This document shows, piece by piece, positions 49,485 through 58,216 of a DNA stretch of 63,354 nucleotides. Each line of letters opens with the position of its first letter. Positions within the stretch are counted from its first letter, which is position 1. The notes beneath the pieces are model-generated. The model did no database searches. It was not told where the DNA came from and saw only the letters and a program-made list of their open reading frames with translations. The stretch is from Pseudomonas sp. C2B4. GTDB taxonomy: Bacteria; Pseudomonadota; Gammaproteobacteria; Pseudomonadales; Pseudomonadaceae. The translations under genes were made by a program, and so were the position numbers. Where the stretch lies: the NCBI RefSeq assembly GCF_013359695.1, contig NZ_JABFMU010000036.1, forward strand, positions 1 through 63,354, written 5' to 3'.

Positions 49485-51669
49485 GGGTGTACGAGTGCTT
49501 GCGCTGGTTGATTTCGTTCAGCACTGGACGTAATTCCTCCAGCGGCACCGCACGGCTGAGCAGGTAACCCTGGACGAAGTCGCAGCCGTAGCATTCGAGA
49601 AACTGGTATTGCTCGAAGGTTTCCACGCCTTCGGTGACCACGTCCAGATGCAGGGTATGGGCCATGGCGATAATCGCCTGAACGATTTCCATGTCCTGGG
49701 TGGACTTGGGGATGTCTTGAATGAAGGAACGATCTATTTTCAGCGTGTTGAGCGGCAAGCGCTTGAGGTAGGCCAGGGACGAGTAACCGGTCCCGAAGTC
49801 ATCGATCGACAGCGACACGCCCAAGTCTCGGATCTGCCGCAGCAGTTCCAGCGTCTCGGCGATATTGCCCATCAACGCGTTCTCGGTCACCTCCAGCTCC
49901 AGCCGTTGTGGCGCGACCCCGGCGTTGCGCAAGGCCCGCTCGATTTGGCCGGCCAGCTCTTCGCGCGCCAGGCTCAGGGGCGAGCAGTTCACGGCGATCT
50001 TCAGCGCATCGCAACCCTGGCGCGACAAGTCACCGAGGTCCTCACAGGCTTTGCGCAGTACCCAGTTGTCCAGTTCGGTGATCAGGCCGTTGGCCTCGGC
50101 GAGGGAGATGAAACGGTCCGGTGCGAGGAGTCCGTGGACCGGGTGTTGCCAGCGAATCAACGCTTCGAGCTTGCTGACCTGGCCGGTCTTCAGGTCGTAG
50201 ATCGGTTGGTAATGGAGCATCAGACCGGTGTCTTCGCGCAGGGCGTAACGCAGTTCTTCCTCCAGTTGCAGTTCGAGCGTGGCACGGGCCTTGAGGTTGG
50301 CACTGAAGAAATTCAGGCCGTTGCGACCACTGCCCTTGGACTGATACAGCGCCAGGTCGGCATTTTTCAGCAGCTCGTCACAGGTCTTGCCATCTTCGGG
50401 AAACAGGCTGATACCAATGCTGGTTGTCATGACCATGCGCCGCCCGGCCAATTCGATCGGCTCCTTCATTTTCAACATGATGCGCTGCGCCATTTGCCGC
50501 GCTTCTTCGCGATCATTGAGGTTGATAAGCATGCAGAATTCATCGCCACCGAAGCGTGCCACTACATCGTCGTGACTGCGCACCGAGCCTTTGATATGGC
50601 TGGCAAGCACCTTGAGCAATTCGTCGCCGGCGTCGTGACCGAGGCTGTCGTTGATGCGCTTGAAGTGGTCGATATCGAGGAACAGCACGGCCAGCATGCC
50701 GCCTGAATGGGTTTTTTCGATGAGTTTCTCGGCAAACAGCTGGTTGAAACCGCGACGATTGGTCAGGTTGGTCAAGGGATCAAAGTGCGCCACCTGTTGC
50801 AGGGACATGCGCGCCTGATCCAGTTGGCTGAGCAGTGAGTTGACCCGCTGCAGGTCATGCTCCTTGTGTTGCAGTTTCTTGTCCGCCAGCGCCGCACTGA
50901 TGCTGCTGCCGATGATCAGCAGCGTCATGATCGCCACTGTCAGGCCCAGTTGCAGGTGATTGTTTTCCCCGGGCTGGGTCAACAGACTGCCGGTGGGCAG
51001 CACCAGGCTGAACGCGGCCATGCCGGTGAAATGCATGCTGATGATGCCTGTTCCGAGGACCAGGCTGGCGCTGTATTTGAGCAATTGATGGAACATGCCG
51101 GCGCCGTTGCGCAGGTAGCTCGCCAACAACAAGGCCGCCAGGCTGGCGCCAATCGCAACCAGGATGGAAAGGCCGAACAGTGTTGGCTGGTAATAGGCCA
51201 CAGCCTGCGAACGCAGGGCAGACATGCCTACGTAATGCATGCTGGCAATGCCCAGGCCGATCAGGATCGAAGCCTTGAAGCAATGCCAGAAATTCAGGGC
51301 AGGGCGACTGAGCGTCTGCATCGCCAGCCAGGAAGCGAGCAAGGCGATCAGCAGTGAGACAAGGGTAACAGGCAGTTGGTAATGCACATTGATCGGCGCC
51401 TGGAACGCCAGCATGCCGATGAAGTGCATGGCCCAGATGCCCCCGGCGAGGCAGCCGGCACCGACCCAGCACCAGAGCCTGCGGGAGGCCGGTTTTTCCG
51501 CATGCGCGACGCGCTCAGCCATGTCCAGTGTGGCGAAGCTGCCGGCACAGGCGACCAGATAAGCGAGCAGTACCAGAAAAGGGTCATGTATGCAGTTGAG
51601 TATGACCTGCCCACTCTCTGGCAGCTCGGTAAGGAAATGCAGACCAAGCCACTCCATAGCATGTCCCAT
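49441..51669 (-). CDS. MHYT-GGDEF-EAL c-di-GMP enzyme
   Basis: The 742-residue membrane protein starts with seven helices carrying three MHYT-type motifs (AMHFIGMLAF, SMHYVGMSAL, SMHFTGMAAF) thought to sense O2, NO or CO through copper. GGDEF is intact (RFGGDEFCML), but the residue at the RxxD inhibitory-site Arg is Ser. EAL is intact (KLEALIRW, DDFGTGYSSLAYLKRLP), so phosphodiesterase activity is expected. It is like MucR and NbdA of P. aeruginosa. The ATG at 51669 follows AGGA; the upstream frame has no signal. Confidence 0.92.
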   Translation of the reverse strand: MGHAMEWLGLHFLTELPESGQVILNCIHDPFLVLLAYLVACAGSFATLDMAERVAHAEKPASRRLWCWVGAGCLAGGIWAMHFIGMLAFQAPINVHYQLPVTLVSLLIALLASWLAMQTLSRPALNFWHCFKASILIGLGIASMHYVGMSALRSQAVAYYQPTLFGLSILVAIGASLAALLLASYLRNGAGMFHQLLKYSASLVLGTGIISMHFTGMAAFSLVLPTGSLLTQPGENNHLQLGLTVAIMTLLIIGSSISAALADKKLQHKEHDLQRVNSLLSQLDQARMSLQQVAHFDPLTNLTNRRGFNQLFAEKLIEKTHSGGMLAVLFLDIDHFKRINDSLGHDAGDELLKVLASHIKGSVRSHDDVVARFGGDEFCMLINLNDREEARQMAQRIMLKMKEPIELAGRRMVMTTSIGISLFPEDGKTCDELLKNADLALYQSKGSGRNGLNFFSANLKARATLELQLEEELRYALREDTGLMLHYQPIYDLKTGQVSKLEALIRWQHPVHGLLAPDRFISLAEANGLITELDNWVLRKACEDLGDLSRQGCDALKIAVNCSPLSLAREELAGQIERALRNAGVAPQRLELEVTENALMGNIAETLELLRQIRDLGVSLSIDDFGTGYSSLAYLKRLPLNTLKIDRSFIQDIPKSTQDMEIVQAIIAMAHTLHLDVVTEGVETFEQYQFLECYGCDFVQGYLLSRAVPLEELRPVLNEINQRKHSYTLTSLSLVHGTSALM

Positions 51670-51803
51670 GTTGTGTTCCTGACCGGTGCAAGGAGCACCG
51701 TTGAATGTCTTGAAGTATAGAGGGCATGCTTGGAGCGCAAGGAGTAGTGGCACATTAGTCCCAATGATTTTGGCATTAGGCTAATAGCGATTGGTGCTAA
51801 TTG

Positions 51804-52169
51804 TCAGGCGCTTTGTTGTTCAGGGATCTGGAAGGTGGGCTCAAGGGGCGCCAGACCGAAGGCGGCCCGGGCGGCGTCGCAATCGGGATTGGCCTGGCCA
51901 TCGACCCAGGACGCTTCGAATTCCCGACAGGTGCTGGAGCGCTTGTCATAAATCGAGCATTGCACCGTACTGCCGACGTCCCCCACCAGGCTGATGCAGC
52001 GCACGGGTTTGCTATCGGTGCCAATCATCGCCACTCGACTGGGATTGATCTGCGTGACCAGCTCATCCGGCACAGTCCCTCCGGAGGAGGTGCATTCACC
52101 CCAAAAAAACGACACGCGAAAATGAGAACAGCAGGCACCGCAATTCAGACACGGACTGGCTTCGGACAT
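51804..52169 (-). CDS. YkgJ-family cysteine-cluster protein
   Basis: The 121-residue protein has the Cys-rich N-terminus CLNCGACCSHFRVSFFWGEC and later CSIYDKRSSTCREF, which fit the YkgJ family (zinc or iron-sulphur binding predicted). The function is unknown. The 306 bp upstream, shared with the MFS gene, hold a 12-bp palindrome but no other gene I can see. Confidence 0.9.
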   Translation of the reverse strand: MSEASPCLNCGACCSHFRVSFFWGECTSSGGTVPDELVTQINPSRVAMIGTDSKPVRCISLVGDVGSTVQCSIYDKRSSTCREFEASWVDGQANPDCDAARAAFGLAPLEPTFQIPEQQSA

Positions 52170-52407
52170 GGGGTAATTATCTAAGGAAGAGTGAGGGACG
52201 CTGGGGGGGCAGACAAGGTCGCTATTCTAGGCTTCGCCAGCGGCTTGGAAAGGGGGTACGAAAGGTATTTTTCAGCGGATAGACGTGCGGTGCAAACCAT
52301 CGCCTCAAGCCGATGAACATTGGGCCTCGTCAGTGCTTGGGAGGATAGCTTCGGGCGGGTGTCGCCATGGGCTGATATCAGCCTTACGAATAATTACAGA
52401 CAGCGGT

Positions 52408-52419
52408 GACAGGCCTGTC
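52408..52419. promoter_or_regulatory. 12-bp palindrome upstream of the MFS gene
   Basis: GACAGGCCTGTC is a perfect palindrome 56 bp before the MFS start codon and may be an operator. A related CAGCGGTGACAG lies just before it. Confidence 0.4.
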
Positions 52420-52475
52420 TAGATTGGAGTTTCCGGGGACAGTGACGCCCCAATAACAATAAAAGAGACGGACCC

Positions 52476-53825
52476 ATGCAGAACTCGACCCAAGCGGCGA
52501 ATGCCTGGCGCATTCTGTTCCTGTTGTTCCTGGCGAACCTGTTCAATTTCTTCGACCGCACCATCCCCGCCATCATCATCGAACCGATTCGCATGGAATG
52601 GCATCTCAGCGATTTTCAGCTGGGGATCATCGGCACGGCATTCACGATTGTCTACGCGATCGCCGGCCTGCCGCTGGGACGGATGGCCGATACCGGTTCG
52701 CGCAGCAAATTGATGGGCTGGGGGTTGGCGGCGTGGAGCGGGCTGACAGCGGTCAACGGAATGGTGGGCAGTTTCTGGAGCTTCCTGATCGTGCGCATGG
52801 GCATCGGCATCGGTGAAGCCAGTTATGCACCGGCCGCCAATTCGTTGATCGGCGACTTGTTTCCGGCTCATCGCCGGGCACGGGCCATGGGGATCTTCAT
52901 GCTGGGGCTGCCATTGGGGCTGTTGCTGGCGTTCTTCACCATTGGCGCGATGGTCAAGGCATTCGATAGCTGGCGAGCACCGTTCTTCATTGCCGCGGTG
53001 CCGGGGCTGATCCTGGCGATCTTCATGTTCTATATAAAGGAACCCAAGCGCGGTGCCGCTGAAAGCGTGCAGGTGTCGCAGGAGAAGGTCGACCGGCCGA
53101 TCCGCCGTGTCCTGGCGGTGCCAACCTTCCTGTGGCTGGTGCTGGCCGGGTTGTGCTTCAACTTCGCCACTTATGCCTGCAATTCATTCCTGGTGCCGAT
53201 GCTGCAGCGGTATTTCCTGATGCCGTTGCAGGAAGCGGCGGTGGCTACCGGTATCATCGTCGGCGTGACAGGCCTGGTGGGCCTGACTCTGGGTGGCTGG
53301 GTCGCGGACAAGATTCACCAGCGCATTGCCAATGGTCGCCTGCTGTTTGCCGCGTTCAGCCTGATTATTTCCACCTTGTGCACGGCGTGGGCGCTGCATT
53401 CGGGGCGGATCGAGATCGGTGTGTTCGTGGCTGTGTTCAGTGTCGGCTGGTTGTTTGCCTATAACTTCTACACCTGCGTATACACGGCCATCCAGGACGT
53501 GGTCGAACCGCGATTGCGGGCGACAGCCATGGCACTGTTCTTCGCCGGGTTGTATCTGCTGGGCGGTGGTCTGGGGCCAGTGGTGGTCGGTGGTTTGTCT
53601 GACCATTTTGCGCACACGGCGATGCTCTCGGCCGGGGCGGAGCAGATGACCGAGGCATTCAAGGCCGTCGGTCTGCATGATGCGATGTACCTGATTCCAG
53701 TGGCGCTGTTTTTCACCATGGTGTTTCTGGTGTTGGCTTCGCGGTGTTTTGTAAGGGATGCCAAGCGGATGAAAGAGGGATTGGTGGCGGTGGTTGAGCC
53801 TGAAGGTTCTGCGGCGACTGCATAA
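52476..53825 (+). CDS. MFS transporter, spinster-like
   Basis: The 449-residue 12-span carrier has the MFS loop LPLGRMADTGSRSKLMGWGL and the opening ANLFNFFDRTIPAIIIEPI seen in spinster-like and sugar-acid carriers. A GGDEAS-type GIGIGEASYAPAANSLIGDLFPAHRRARAMGIF segment fits the sphingolipid/drug group. Substrate cannot be read. A REPIN and a terminator follow. Confidence 0.87.
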   Translation: MQNSTQAANAWRILFLLFLANLFNFFDRTIPAIIIEPIRMEWHLSDFQLGIIGTAFTIVYAIAGLPLGRMADTGSRSKLMGWGLAAWSGLTAVNGMVGSFWSFLIVRMGIGIGEASYAPAANSLIGDLFPAHRRARAMGIFMLGLPLGLLLAFFTIGAMVKAFDSWRAPFFIAAVPGLILAIFMFYIKEPKRGAAESVQVSQEKVDRPIRRVLAVPTFLWLVLAGLCFNFATYACNSFLVPMLQRYFLMPLQEAAVATGIIVGVTGLVGLTLGGWVADKIHQRIANGRLLFAAFSLIISTLCTAWALHSGRIEIGVFVAVFSVGWLFAYNFYTCVYTAIQDVVEPRLRATAMALFFAGLYLLGGGLGPVVVGGLSDHFAHTAMLSAGAEQMTEAFKAVGLHDAMYLIPVALFFTMVFLVLASRCFVRDAKRMKEGLVAVVEPEGSAATA

Positions 53826-53830
53826 TCGCT

Positions 53831-53920
53831 TTCGCGAGCAGGCTCGCTCCCACAGTGGTCTCGGTTGCTCACAGAATTTATTGTCACCCGAAGCCCTGTG
53901 GGAGCGAGCCTGCTCGCGAA
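53831..53920. repeat. REPIN: inverted REP pair
   Basis: TTCGCGAGCAGGCTCGCTCCCACA and TGTGGGAGCGAGCCTGCTCGCGAA flank about 45 bp, directly after the MFS gene. Confidence 0.92.
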
Positions 53921-53955
53921 GAGGCCATCTGCGGCACTACAAAACTCAAGCAAAC

Positions 53956-53987
53956 AAAAAGGCCCGCATCGCTGCGGGCCTTCTTTT
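53956..53987. terminator. Bidirectional terminator, MFS and rapA
   Basis: GGCCCGCA and TGCGGGCC form an 8-bp stem with a 4-base loop between A5 and TTCTTTTTT. It lies 20 bp after the rapA stop. Confidence 0.87.
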
Positions 53988-54007
53988 TTACCGGTAGAGC
54001 AGGGGGC

Positions 54008-56854
54008 TTAGCCCGCCACCAACACCCGAATCGCTTCCAGTCGCAGCGCCGCCTTGTCGAGCATGGCCAGGCCCTGCTCACGTTGTTTGCGCAAGGCAAC
54101 CAGTTCGCTGTCGCGTACGGTCGGGTTGACCGCTTGCAACGCGGTCAGGCGTGCCAGTTCTTCATCGGTATCGGCCGCCAGACGACGTTGCGCCTCCGCC
54201 ACACGTTCGGCGTGACGCGGGTAGATCTTGTCTTCGCCGGCGTTGATCCGTGGCGTCAGCTGGTCGCGCTGGGCCTGGATGAATTTGTTGGCGCTGGCGC
54301 GCGGCACGCTTTCGAGTTGATCGTTCAGAGTCTCGAACGCAACACGGGCCGACAGGTCGTTGCCATTGGCATCGAGCAGGCAACGCAGGGCGGCCGGCGG
54401 CAGGTAACGGCCCAGTTGCAGCGAGCGCGGGGCGACCACTTCGCTGACGTAGAGCAGTTCCAGCAACACGGTGCCGGGTTTCAGCGCCTTGTTCTTGATC
54501 AGCGCCACGGCGGTGTTGCCCATGGAACCGGACAGCACCAGGTCCATGCCACCCTGTACCATCGGGTGTTCCCAGGTAATGAACTGCATGTCTTCGCGGG
54601 ACAGCGCCTGGTTGCGGTCGTAGGTGATGGTCACGCCTTCGTCGTCGCCCAGCGGGAAGCTGGCGTCGAGCATTTTTTCGCTCGGCTTGAGGATCAGGGC
54701 GTTTTCCGAATGGTCCTCGCTGTCGATGCCGAAGGCGTCGAACAGGGTTTCCATGTAGATCGGCAGGGCGAATTGGTCGTCCTGCTCCAGAATCGCTTCA
54801 ACCAGCGCCTCGCCTTCGCCCGCGCCGCCGGAGTTGAGCTCCAGCAAACGGTCGCGGCCGGTGTGCAGTTCGGCTTCCAGGCGCTCGCGCTCGGTGCGCG
54901 CTTCGTCGATCAGCGTCTGCCATTCACCGTCGTCAGCCTCTTCCAGCAGCGGCAGCAGGCGTGGGCCGAACTGATGCTGCAGGGCGTTGCCGGTCGGGCA
55001 GGTGTTGAGGAAGGCGTTCAGCGCTTCGTGGTACCACTGGAACAGACGCTCTTGCGGGCTGGTTTCCAGGTACGGCACATGCAATTCAATGGTGTGCTTC
55101 TGGCCGATCCGGTCCAGACGGCCGATACGTTGTTCCAGCAAGTCCGGGTGGGACGGCAGGTCGAACAGCACCAGGTGATGAGAGAACTGGAAGTTGCGGC
55201 CTTCACTGCCGATTTCCGAGCAGATCAGCACTTGCGCGCCGAATTCTTCGTCGGCGAAGTACGCGGCGGCGCGGTCGCGTTCGAGGATGTTCATGCCCTC
55301 GTGGAACACCGTGGCCGGGATGCCGGAACGCACGCGCAGGGCGTCTTCCAGGTCCATGGCGGTTTCGGCGTGGGCACAGATCACCAGCACTTTGGTGCGC
55401 TTGAGCATTTTCAGCTGGTCGATCAGCCACTCGACGCGAGGGTCGAATTTCCACCAGCGCTCTTCTTCGTTGGCGTCCGGCTGGGCCTGGAAGCTGACTT
55501 CCGGGTAAAGCTCGGCGTGATCGCCCAACGGCAGTTCGAGGTATTCGTCCGGGCATGGCAGCGGGTAAGGGTGCAGTTTACGCTCCGGGAAACCTTGCAC
55601 AGCGGCACGGGTATTGCGGAAGAGCACGCGACCGGTACCGTGGCGGTCCAACAGTTCCCGCACCAGACGGGCGCTGGCTTCGGTGTCGCCATCGTTGACC
55701 GCGGTCAGCAGGGCTTCGCCTTCGTCGCCGAGGAACCCGTGGATGGTTTTATGCGCTTGTGGCGACAGGCGTCCCTGGTCCAGCAGCTCCTGAACGGCCT
55801 CGGCCACCGGGCGATAGTTTTCGCTCTCGGCGCGGAAGGCGTGCAGGTCATGGAAACGGTTCGGGTCGAGCAGGCGCAGACGGGCGAAGTGGCTGTCCTG
55901 GCCCAGCTGTTCCGGGGTTGCGGTCAACAGCAGCACGCCGGGAATGGTTTCGGCGAGCTGCTCGACCAGCGAATACTCAGGGCTGACCTGATCTTCGTGC
56001 CACACCAGGTGGTGCGCTTCGTCGACCACCAGCAAGTCCCAACCGGCGGCGAACAACGCATCCTGGGCCTTCTCGTCTTCAACCAGCCATTCCAGGGCAA
56101 CCAGAGCAAGCTGAGTGTCTTCGAACGGATTGGTGGCATCGCTTTCGATGAAACGCTCTTCGTCGAACAGCGCGACCTGCAGGTTGAAGCGGCGACGCAT
56201 TTCCACCAGCCACTGGTGCTGAAGGTTTTCCGGTACCAGGATCAGCACGCGATTGGCGCGGCCCGAGAGCAGTTGGCGATGGATGACCAGACCGGCTTCG
56301 ATGGTTTTACCCAGGCCCACTTCATCGGCCAGCAGAACCCGTGGTGCGATGCGGTCGGCGACCTCGCGGGCGATGTGCAACTGGTGAGCGATCGGTTGCG
56401 CACGCACGCCACCCAATCCCCATAGCGAGGATTGCAACTGGCGGCTGGTGTGTTCGAGGGTGTGATAGCGCAGGGAGAACCAGGCCAGTGGGTCGATCTG
56501 TCCGGCGAACAGACGGTCGCTGGCCAGGCGGAACTGGATGAAGTTCGACAGTTGGGTTTCCGGCAGGGTGACCACTTCGTTCTGCGCGTTGAGGCCGTGG
56601 TAAACCAGCAGGCCATCCATGTCGTCGACTTCGCGAACGGTCAGCTTCCAGCCTTCGAAGTGAGTGATGGTGTCGCCCGGCGAAAAACGCACGCGAGTGA
56701 GGGGCGCATTCCGTAGCGCGTACTGGCGGGTGTCGCCAGTGGCCGGATAGAGCACGGTCAACAAGCGGCCGTCCTGTGCCAGAACGGTGCCCAATCCCAG
56801 CTCGGCTTCGCTGTCACTAATCCAGCGTTGCCCCGGTTGATACTGCTGCGCCAT
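54008..56854 (-). CDS. rapA: RNA-polymerase-associated ATPase RapA
   Basis: The 948-residue Swi2/Snf2 ATPase recycles stalled RNA polymerase. The start MAQQYQPGQRWISDSEAELGLGTVLAQDGRLLTVLYPATGDTRQYA shows its Tudor-like NTD. Walker A is LLADEVGLGKTIEAG (residues about 174-188), motif II is VVDEAHHLVW, and motif VI is EQRIGRLDRIGQKHTI. Length (E. coli: 968) and order fit. Strong ribosome site not obvious; monocistronic. Confidence 0.96.
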   Translation of the reverse strand: MAQQYQPGQRWISDSEAELGLGTVLAQDGRLLTVLYPATGDTRQYALRNAPLTRVRFSPGDTITHFEGWKLTVREVDDMDGLLVYHGLNAQNEVVTLPETQLSNFIQFRLASDRLFAGQIDPLAWFSLRYHTLEHTSRQLQSSLWGLGGVRAQPIAHQLHIAREVADRIAPRVLLADEVGLGKTIEAGLVIHRQLLSGRANRVLILVPENLQHQWLVEMRRRFNLQVALFDEERFIESDATNPFEDTQLALVALEWLVEDEKAQDALFAAGWDLLVVDEAHHLVWHEDQVSPEYSLVEQLAETIPGVLLLTATPEQLGQDSHFARLRLLDPNRFHDLHAFRAESENYRPVAEAVQELLDQGRLSPQAHKTIHGFLGDEGEALLTAVNDGDTEASARLVRELLDRHGTGRVLFRNTRAAVQGFPERKLHPYPLPCPDEYLELPLGDHAELYPEVSFQAQPDANEEERWWKFDPRVEWLIDQLKMLKRTKVLVICAHAETAMDLEDALRVRSGIPATVFHEGMNILERDRAAAYFADEEFGAQVLICSEIGSEGRNFQFSHHLVLFDLPSHPDLLEQRIGRLDRIGQKHTIELHVPYLETSPQERLFQWYHEALNAFLNTCPTGNALQHQFGPRLLPLLEEADDGEWQTLIDEARTERERLEAELHTGRDRLLELNSGGAGEGEALVEAILEQDDQFALPIYMETLFDAFGIDSEDHSENALILKPSEKMLDASFPLGDDEGVTITYDRNQALSREDMQFITWEHPMVQGGMDLVLSGSMGNTAVALIKNKALKPGTVLLELLYVSEVVAPRSLQLGRYLPPAALRCLLDANGNDLSARVAFETLNDQLESVPRASANKFIQAQRDQLTPRINAGEDKIYPRHAERVAEAQRRLAADTDEELARLTALQAVNPTVRDSELVALRKQREQGLAMLDKAALRLEAIRVLVAG

Positions 56855-57073
56855 GCTGCCTGACTCCCACCTTGAAAAAGCGGGCTATCTTAACGGAATG
56901 AGGGCTCCAGGGCCAAAAGACTCTCAGAAAAACTCTCGGGTTTTACGTTAGCCCACTTATGCACGGTGCGTGGGCTACGGCACCATCGAGTGCCAATTGG
57001 GTCACAGTTTGCGACCGGTGGCTCAAGTCGCCATCCCCGCAGCCGACAGCCTGCTGACAGGAGACTAATAAAT

Positions 57074-57415
57074 ATGCTGCCACCGATGCTCCCCTTGAGT
57101 GCCGTGCCCATCACTTCCCAGCACGACCCGGTCCGTCCGCGCCCGGACATTGCGCCGGTGGTGCCCATGCAGGAGAGTTCCACCGACAGCACCATCGACC
57201 TGAAAAATCGCGACCCCGAAGAAGCGGTTCTGCTATTGCGTGAGGAGCAGCGCCGACAGCAGGAGCGCGAGCGACGCCGTCGCGAAGCCGATGAGGATCC
57301 TGAAGCCCACCTGGCGATTCCCGGCACTGAACTCAATGCCGACAACACTGTGCCAGTGGCGCCGCTGATGGAAGACCAGCCTCGCCAGGGCTTGTGGGTC
57401 GATATCGAGATTTGA
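57074..57415 (+). CDS. Small charged protein, unknown
   Basis: The 113-residue product has a Pro-rich N-terminus, a highly charged helix (LLLREEQRRQQERERRRREADEDPEAHL) that may be a coiled coil and an acidic end (QGLWVDIEI). There is no signal peptide. GGAGAC lies 11 bp before the ATG at 57074. The gene is divergent from rapA. I do not recognise a family. Confidence 0.68.
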   Translation: MLPPMLPLSAVPITSQHDPVRPRPDIAPVVPMQESSTDSTIDLKNRDPEEAVLLLREEQRRQQERERRRREADEDPEAHLAIPGTELNADNTVPVAPLMEDQPRQGLWVDIEI

Positions 57416-57515
57416 GGTCGCGGCTGGTCAGCGCCGTCGCCAGACCTCATTATTAGCGCAATCCTGCCTGCTGATGCGGCAGCTGAATGTCCTTTCAAGC
57501 GATGCACTGAACGCC

Positions 57516-57689
57516 ATGAGCCAAGACGACAAGCTGATCGACCTCAATGCCGAACGCGCCAAGCGTGTCCATGACCTGAACGACAAGCGCCTCAATGAAG
57601 TGCGCCAGGCGTTCGAGCAGGCCATGCCGCTGGGTAAAACCAAGAAAGCTTCGAAAGCCAAATCGAAAAACAAGCCGAAAAAACGCTGA
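57516..57689 (+). CDS. Small Lys-rich protein, unknown
   Basis: The 57-residue protein is a charged helix (DDKLIDLNAERAKRVHDLNDKRLNEVRQAFEQA) followed by a Lys/Ala/Ser tail (GKTKKASKAKSKNKPKKR) that could bind nucleic acid. An ATG at 57474 would add 14 residues; neither start has a strong ribosome site, and MSQDDKLIDL looks like the better N-terminus. It is 100 bp after the previous gene. Confidence 0.68.
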   Translation: MSQDDKLIDLNAERAKRVHDLNDKRLNEVRQAFEQAMPLGKTKKASKAKSKNKPKKR

Positions 57690-57753
57690 ATCCCCCTGCA
57701 TCGATTGATGCAGGTCAGTTTTTCCCTCCTTTCAAGCCCGGTCCCGGGCAACA

Positions 57754-57767
57754 TTGATCCCGGTCAA
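57754..57767. promoter_or_regulatory. Anr/FNR box upstream of ccoM
   Basis: TTGATCCCGGTCAA fits the TTGAT-N4-(A/G)TCAA Anr consensus. Centred 72 bp before the ccoM start, it would sit at -41.5 if transcription starts near 57802. Anr is the O2-sensing activator of low-oxygen respiration. Confidence 0.75.
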
Positions 57768-57832
57768 TATTCACTCCTGCCCGATTGGTTAACTTAGCTC
57801 CATCGCAACAAGGCAACAGCAGGAGACGCGTC

Positions 57833-57949
57833 ATGTTTTTCGACAACGTGGTGATCGCCGGAGTGCTGACCGTCAGCCTCATGTTTGTATTCTTTGCCGG
57901 GTTTGGATTTTTTATCTGGAAGGATTCGCACAAGCGGAAAAAACCGTAG
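57833..57949 (+). CDS. ccoM: CcoM-like cbb3 oxidase small subunit (38 residues)
   Basis: ATG at 57833 has AGGAGA 6 bp upstream and encodes MFFDNVVIAGVLTVSLMFVF, a single membrane helix, ending FIWKDSHKRKKP. The pattern (short N-terminus, one helix, WKD-x-x-KRK tail) matches CcoM of P. stutzeri, a subunit that helps assemble cytochrome cbb3 oxidase. An Anr box upstream fits low-oxygen control. A UUCG-loop terminator follows 35 bp later, so it is a single-gene unit. The large cbb3 genes are not in this window. Confidence 0.8.
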   Translation: MFFDNVVIAGVLTVSLMFVFFAGFGFFIWKDSHKRKKP

Positions 57950-57984
57950 GTCATTCTGGATGTAATGAGCACGCAAGGCATTTT

Positions 57985-58010
57985 GGGCAACTTCGGTTGC
58001 CCTTTTTTTT
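57985..58010 (+). terminator. Terminator after ccoM
   Basis: GGGCAAC-TTCG-GTTGCCC forms a 7-bp stem with the extra-stable C(UUCG)G loop, followed by eight T. Confidence 0.95.
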
Positions 58011-58044
58011 GCCTGCGAAAATCTATCGATGCACACAAATCTAC

Positions 58045-58134
58045 TGTGGGAGCGGGCTTGCTCGCGAAAGCGGAATGTCAGTCAACAGAGATGTTGAATG
58101 ATAAACCGCCTTCGCGAGCAAGCCCGCTCCCACA
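58045..58134. repeat. REPIN with conserved spacer
   Basis: TGTGGGAGCGGGCTTGCTCGCGAA and its inverse flank GCGGAATGTCAGTCAACAGAG then ATGTTGAATGATAAACCGCC, close to the spacer at 35409-35497. Confidence 0.92.
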
Positions 58135-58170
58135 TTGGAACTGTGGCGATTGAACGAAAGCAGCAATAAA

Positions 58171-58202
58171 AAAGGCGCGGTCCTCACGGAGCGCGCCTTT
58201 TT
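58171..58202. terminator. Terminator after the phosphate transporter
   Basis: GGCGCG and CGCGCC close a stem with TCC/GGA inside and A6 and T5 flanks, 14 bp after the pit stop; it works in the minus direction as its coding strand. Confidence 0.85.
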
Positions 58203-58216
58203 CGTTCAGCAGCGTA

